DNA of 10,242 bases from Bacteroidales bacterium GP4 (GTDB taxonomy: Bacteria > Bacteroidota > Bacteroidia > Bacteroidales > Muribaculaceae), in contig DAAL01000034.1 of the NCBI GenBank assembly GCA_001701065.1, forward strand, positions 1 to 10,242, read 5' to 3'. A model generated the notes under the pieces. It was not told the DNA's origin. It did no database searches and saw nothing but the letters and a program-made list of their open reading frames with translations. Made by a program: the position numbers and the translations under genes. Shown piece after piece: positions 6,204 through 10,242 of the stretch. Position 1 is the first letter of the stretch. The number at the start of each line of letters is the position of its first letter.

Positions 6204-9158
6204 ATGACAAAGCATAAAAGCCTCATTCGACATTATTACGATACGATGTGCCGTACACTCATGGTGTGTACGGCATGTCTTACCGTAAACGCCTGTTCCG
6301 ACGATCCATTCAACCGATATGAATCCCACGGAACCGACAAGCTGGATTTCAAGCTATCGGCACCCGATAGGTGGACTGAATGCAGCTCGCGTGCCGGAAA
6401 ATCGCCCGATAATGTAATCATTAAAAAGCTTGACAGCCAAACTCATTGCGGCGAACAGCTTTATCTTATAACCGAAATCAGGGATACGGACAGCAATCCT
6501 CAACCCTCCAAATCCATAAGCCGAGGAACGCCGGTAACAAGTTCCGAGGACTTCTACAGTTCATTTGGCGTTACGGCTATAAGCTACAACGGCGAGTGGA
6601 CCGACGAAAACAATTGGGTGCCGGGGCGCATATACAACCTTGGCATCACCGAAACATCCCAAGGAAGCAACTCCTGGAAATATCCTGACGAAGAAATCCT
6701 TTGGTCACAGATCGACTCGTCAAGAGTGCGCTTCTTCGCCTATGCTCCTCATGTGGACTCCGATGCACTAACAGGGTCCACCGCATCACTCACACATTCC
6801 CCTGCCGACAACACAGGGACACCTCTCCTGACTTATACTGTGGCTAACGATGTGGAGTCACAGATTGACCTCATGACGGCAACCGCCGATTATGATACAT
6901 CGACCGGAGGAAGTGTCGACTTTTCTTTCAGTCACTCTCTCACTGCCGTTACCATCAACGCCGGCAAAGGCATTTTTGCCGGAAATATAAGCAAAGTGAC
7001 CCTTTCAGGGATATACGCCACCGGAACCACAAAGATAGGCTCCAAAGAATGGACTGTCGACGAATCCTCGGCAACCGACTTCACCATCGAGAAAGAGATT
7101 CCGCTTGACCCCGCTGAAGGAAGCCATCTTACCGAAAATGAAACACCGCTGACTGACGGCAACCTAACATTCCTGATGATTCCCCAGGAACTGAACGAAA
7201 ACGCAGCACTTAAAGTGACGTTTACTGACGGCGTGTCGAAAGAAGAACATGAACTCACAGCTGAGTTAAACGGCACCTGGACAGCAGGAACCTCCATAAA
7301 ATACACAATCTCCACAACCGGGATATACGTCGAAGAACCGCACATGGAGATAGTTGAATTGCCCGACTCGGTGCCTGTGAGCGGATTCATCCCTTCATTC
7401 AAGTTTAAATCATTCTTTGAAACCTACGATGAGGCTAACGGGAAAACCGTGCATTCATTTAACCCCGTTATAGAATACTCCTGTGACGGCGGAACCACAT
7501 GGGTTGAGGCTGAGTGGAATAAACTGTCAGAAACCGAAGACAACACCATTGAAGCCGAACTGCAGTTAAAGCCTCGTGAAGTATTTTCCCAAATGAGGGC
7601 GAACTTTACTTTAACTGAATCAGGACAAGGCTCTAAAGCTGCCCCATGCTCTCTTGTAGACGGAGAGACAGCCAATTGCTATATGATACATGACCATGGC
7701 TACTACTCTTTCCCCACGGTTTACGGCAACGCCATTAAAAACAATGTCGATAATCCGTCAGCCTATACCTATCAGGGAAATCCGACTGAGCAAATACGTG
7801 AAACATATGTTTTGGAAAACTACGTAGGGCATGACGACAAACCCATTAGCGGACCCTACATATCCGATGTCGACAATGCGGTGCTCATCTGGCAGGACTC
7901 TCCTAATCTTGTCAGCGAGATTCATCTGAGCGAAACGAAGGACAGCGTCCTGTTCCGAGTTCCCGAAGGTGCAATCAACCAAGGCAACGCCCTGATAGCC
8001 GTGCGGAACGCAGCAAACGAAATACTTTGGAGCTGGCATATATGGGTCACTCCATATAGTTATGATAGCCGGATATCCACTACCTCCAAAGGCTACGACG
8101 GAAAGACTTATGAATTCACCCAATATAATCTTGGATTCTGTGACCGACATGAAGCCGATGACGAAAAGGTAGATTTTAAGATAAGACTCAAGCTTACACT
8201 TAATGACGGCACCGAAGAAATAATATACTCCGATGTCAAAGTGCCTCAGATTCCTATTGAAGCTTCACTCGCGGGCGACAACACCTATTATCAATGGGGA
8301 CGTAAAGACCCTATGCTCGGAGGTATATGGAATACAACGACTCTTGCAATTGCGGCATCCCTTTCAGATAAACAAAAGACTCAGTTCAACATGAATAATA
8401 AACGCTATTATTATGATGATGAGAGATATAAAATAGACAGGGATGAGACTCAAAAGACCATTGGGGATGCCATATCTAACCCAAATGTGTTTTTCATGCA
8501 TGACAATCCGTCAGGAATCCGGTACACTTATGATGACTACTGGAAAAGGCACTGGCACAATGGATCCAGAGTGGGAAACAAAGCCACAATCATGAATTAT
8601 TGGAGTTCAACCCTTGATGCTCCTTCCGCAAGAGGGGTACTCACTTATCCTAATGGAGAATTCCCCACTAAAACCATCTATGACCCATGCCCGGCAGGAT
8701 TCTGTGTGCCGCCTCCCAATGCTTTCAGTGGAATGGCGACCCAGAACGGTGGAAGTTCCACATTCGCAAATAACCCTCATATAACGAAACGTTACGACGG
8801 GGCAAATTGCATCGGTTGGGATATTGAGTTACCTAATGGAACACTATTCTTTCCTGCAACGGGATTAAGGGATCAAGGAGTAAATGCGGTACATCCGCCG
8901 ACATCGTGGAATTGGATGGGCGAAAACGGGATTACCTATCCGGCTCATGCCGATTTGACATTCCTTGCCACTTCCGGTTTTTATTATGGTGAGAAGCAGG
9001 AAGAAATAGATAAGGGTAACCAGTACGGTAAAGAAAGCAGTACTTTAATAACCTATTTTGATAACCGCCCCACAAGCAGTAGTGCACAAGTAAATATAAA
9101 TAGCTCTACAAACAACGCTTACGGCTTTACCATCCGACCTGTAGTTGACCAAAGGTAA
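6204..9158 (+). CDS. Large fimbrillin-type lipoprotein, probable fimbrial tip or adhesin
   Basis: A 984-residue exported lipoprotein (VNAC lipobox, C31; the signal is unusually long, and an in-frame ATG at 6246 would give a shorter one). Residues about 65-375 are a fimbrillin-like domain with TAISYNGEWTDENNW, RFFAYAPH, IDLMTATADY and VDFSFSHSLTAVTI, the last being the fimbrillin core strand. Residues about 385-480 contain an Ig-like stretch. Residues 488-616 form a domain frequent in Bacteroidales surface proteins: TANCYMI (489-495), SFPTVYGNAIKN, AVLIWQDSP, then ILWSWHIWVTP ending near 617. Residues about 690-984 resemble the Fibrobacter-major-paralogue type: YYQWGRKDP (695-703), NYWSSTLDAP, YDPCPAGFCVPP (826-837), LFFPATGLRD and GFTIRPV at the end. 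Size, lipidation and last place in the operon suggest a tip adhesin; the ligand is unknown. A terminator follows 16 bases after the stop. Confidence 0.87.
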   Translation: MTKHKSLIRHYYDTMCRTLMVCTACLTVNACSDDPFNRYESHGTDKLDFKLSAPDRWTECSSRAGKSPDNVIIKKLDSQTHCGEQLYLITEIRDTDSNPQPSKSISRGTPVTSSEDFYSSFGVTAISYNGEWTDENNWVPGRIYNLGITETSQGSNSWKYPDEEILWSQIDSSRVRFFAYAPHVDSDALTGSTASLTHSPADNTGTPLLTYTVANDVESQIDLMTATADYDTSTGGSVDFSFSHSLTAVTINAGKGIFAGNISKVTLSGIYATGTTKIGSKEWTVDESSATDFTIEKEIPLDPAEGSHLTENETPLTDGNLTFLMIPQELNENAALKVTFTDGVSKEEHELTAELNGTWTAGTSIKYTISTTGIYVEEPHMEIVELPDSVPVSGFIPSFKFKSFFETYDEANGKTVHSFNPVIEYSCDGGTTWVEAEWNKLSETEDNTIEAELQLKPREVFSQMRANFTLTESGQGSKAAPCSLVDGETANCYMIHDHGYYSFPTVYGNAIKNNVDNPSAYTYQGNPTEQIRETYVLENYVGHDDKPISGPYISDVDNAVLIWQDSPNLVSEIHLSETKDSVLFRVPEGAINQGNALIAVRNAANEILWSWHIWVTPYSYDSRISTTSKGYDGKTYEFTQYNLGFCDRHEADDEKVDFKIRLKLTLNDGTEEIIYSDVKVPQIPIEASLAGDNTYYQWGRKDPMLGGIWNTTTLAIAASLSDKQKTQFNMNNKRYYYDDERYKIDRDETQKTIGDAISNPNVFFMHDNPSGIRYTYDDYWKRHWHNGSRVGNKATIMNYWSSTLDAPSARGVLTYPNGEFPTKTIYDPCPAGFCVPPPNAFSGMATQNGGSSTFANNPHITKRYDGANCIGWDIELPNGTLFFPATGLRDQGVNAVHPPTSWNWMGENGITYPAHADLTFLATSGFYYGEKQEEIDKGNQYGKESSTLITYFDNRPTSSSAQVNINSSTNNAYGFTIRPVVDQR

Positions 9159-9174
9159 ATAAATGAATAGCTTG

Positions 9175-9210
9175 CAAAATCCCGATAAATTCCGGTTTAT
9201 CGGGATTTTG
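9175..9210. terminator. Intrinsic terminator of the fimbrial operon
   Basis: CAAAATCCCGATAAA (9175-9189) is the exact reverse complement of TTTATCGGGATTTTG (9196-9210), with a 6-base loop TTCCGG. The right arm ends in GGGATTTT, and the left arm supplies the mirror A-run, so the structure can work in both directions. It begins 16 bases after the stop of the 984-residue gene and precedes the promoter of the GH3 gene. Confidence 0.92.
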
Positions 9211-9256
9211 TGCATCTATCGTCCACAAAAGAGTAGGACTAATTGCGAAAAATGCT

Positions 9257-9264
9257 TATCTTTG
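9257..9264 (+). promoter_or_regulatory. -7 element of the GH3 gene promoter
   Basis: TATCTTTG matches TAnnTTTG exactly and lies 47 bases after the terminator and 32 bases before the ATG at 9297. No good TTTG is seen at the -33 position (around 9233-9237), so only the -7 core is supported. Confidence 0.55.
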
Positions 9265-9270
9265 TAGATA

Positions 9271-9293
9271 TAACCTAATTAACCCTATTAACC
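9271..9293 (+). repeat. TAACC triplet with 9-base period in the GH3 leader
   Basis: TAACC occurs at 9271-9275, 9280-9284 and 9289-9293, exactly 9 bases apart, just before the start codon at 9297. The last two copies extend to ATTAACC. This may be chance in a short A/T-rich leader, or a repeated binding or ribosome-entry element. Confidence 0.4.
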
Positions 9294-9296
9294 GAC

Positions 9297-10242
9297 ATGA
9301 AAATAACAGGAGCCATCCTTTGTGGAACTATTGCCCTCACAAGTTGCAGCCCTAAAACTGTCGATATTGACAGCCAGGTAGATGAACTTTACTCTAAAAT
9401 GCCCCAAGAAGAAAGAATCGCACAACTGAAAAGTTGTTATATGGACGACCTTTTCGATGAAAACGGTGTCCTTGATTCCGCCAAATGCGCCGAGTTGATC
9501 CCATTCGGCATCGGGCATTTCTCGCAATTCGCAAGCCAGAAGCCTATTGACCCCAATAAGCTACGCGACCGTGTGGCGGCAGTACAGGAGTGGCTCATGA
9601 AGAATACCCCCAACGGCATTCCTGCACTGTTCCATGAAGAAGTGCTCTCAGGCGTAAATGCACTTGACGCGACAATCTATCCCCAGCAGATAGGGCAAGC
9701 CGGCTCTTTTAATCCTGAGCTTGCCGAACTAAAAACCAAGCAGACGGCTACCGCTCTGCGCCGAATGGGCGGAGTACTTTCGCTGTCACCCATGGTGGAT
9801 GTGTGCCGCACTCCGAGTTTCAACCGCCTTGAAGAGTCCTACGGCGAGGACGGCTATCTTTCAGCCGTAATGGGAACCGCATTTGTCAAAGGACTGCAAC
9901 AGGGCGACCTGAAAAAGGGCGTGGGAGCCTGTTCCAAGCACTATCTCGGCTACGGCGGCGGAGGTGATGCCGACGAAAAGGAACTGATGGAAGAAATTCT
10001 GCTTCCCCACGAGACAATGATAAGGCTTGCCGGCAGCAATGCCGTGATGCCCGGCTACCACGCCGTACACGGCACAAACTGCGTGGCTAACAGCGAAATC
10101 CTGCAAGACATACTCCGCGGCTATCTTGGATTTGACGGTATGGTAGTGAGCGACTACACCGCCATCGACCAGATTCCCGGTCTTGACACCCCTGTGGAGA
10201 AAGCCGCAGCAGCAATCTCGCCGCACATAGCCCAGAACGTGT
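9297..10242 (+). CDS. Glycoside hydrolase family 3 lipoprotein (beta-glucosidase-like), 5' part
   Basis: The first 315 residues of a GH3 enzyme that runs off the window. GH3 enzymes remove terminal beta-linked sugars by a retaining mechanism; the exact sugar cannot be told here. Residues 1-17 are a lipoprotein signal with lipobox LTSC (C17), placing it at the cell envelope. The TIM-barrel domain shows ERIAQL (39-44), GIPALFHEEVLSG, YPQQIGQAGSFNPEL, GGVLSLSPMVDVCR, NRLEESYGED (R177 region), KH at 214-215 followed by YLGYGGGG, VMPGYHAVHG and GFDGMVVSDYTAI. D286 in the SDY motif is the expected catalytic nucleophile; the acid/base residue would be in the missing C-terminal part. The final visible residues AISPHIAQNV fit the family less well, but too little is visible to call a frameshift. 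It has its own promoter core after a terminator, so it is separate from the pilus operon. Confidence 0.9.
   Translation, partial: MKITGAILCGTIALTSCSPKTVDIDSQVDELYSKMPQEERIAQLKSCYMDDLFDENGVLDSAKCAELIPFGIGHFSQFASQKPIDPNKLRDRVAAVQEWLMKNTPNGIPALFHEEVLSGVNALDATIYPQQIGQAGSFNPELAELKTKQTATALRRMGGVLSLSPMVDVCRTPSFNRLEESYGEDGYLSAVMGTAFVKGLQQGDLKKGVGACSKHYLGYGGGGDADEKELMEEILLPHETMIRLAGSNAVMPGYHAVHGTNCVANSEILQDILRGYLGFDGMVVSDYTAIDQIPGLDTPVEKAAAAISPHIAQNV

Noticed and set aside
10200..10242. Possible frameshift in the GH3 gene, since AISPHIAQNV is a poor match to the family
   Set aside because: Only about ten residues remain before the edge, one alternative frame stops at once, and the other gives no clear match.

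Overview
The window looks like a chromosomal segment from a gut-type member of the order Bacteroidales. The evidence is a fimbrillin/DUF3575/DUF5119 pilus cluster, DUF1573 secreted proteins, many lipoprotein signals, A-rich leaders with few Shine-Dalgarno sites, and Bacteroidetes-type TAnnTTTG promoter cores. The roughly 50% GC of the coding regions would fit Muribaculaceae better than Bacteroides, but that family assignment is inference. All genes seen lie on the + strand.

Layout: (1) bases 3-374 are the 3' end of a DUF2400/TIGR02757 family gene. (2) Bases 456-3044 hold a tightly spaced probable operon of two DUF1573 secreted proteins and the G3E-type GTPase MeaB, a chaperone of B12-dependent methylmalonyl-CoA mutase. 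(3) Bases 3045-3280 are a structured intergenic region with a strong stem-loop, a short inverted repeat, an uninterrupted run of eight G and a perfect TAATTTTG -7 element. (4) Bases 3281-9158 hold a four-gene surface-fimbria operon: a DUF3575 outer-membrane beta-barrel-like protein, a DUF5119 lipoprotein, a 429-residue fimbrillin lipoprotein and a 984-residue multidomain fimbrillin-type lipoprotein, probably a tip or adhesin subunit. A near-perfect intrinsic terminator closes the operon. (5) From 9297 to the window edge is the N-terminal part of a glycoside hydrolase family 3 lipoprotein with its own promoter core.

How the genes work together: the four fimbrial genes have the order and spacing of a single transcript (4-base overlap, 35-base gap, 21-base gap). 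They probably make one pilus, in which lipoprotein precursors are exported and assembled at the outer membrane. The GH3 enzyme is a separate unit involved in glycan breakdown. The DUF1573-MeaB group links two genes of unknown role to a B12 chaperone by position only.

The most interesting non-coding signal is the G8 tract where the -33 element of the fimbrial promoter should be. It would be a natural site for slipped-strand phase variation. I saw no CRISPR array, tRNA, rRNA, integrase, transposase or invertible promoter. I see no clear sign of a wholly new system; the pilus operon and its leader are the best candidates for follow-up.
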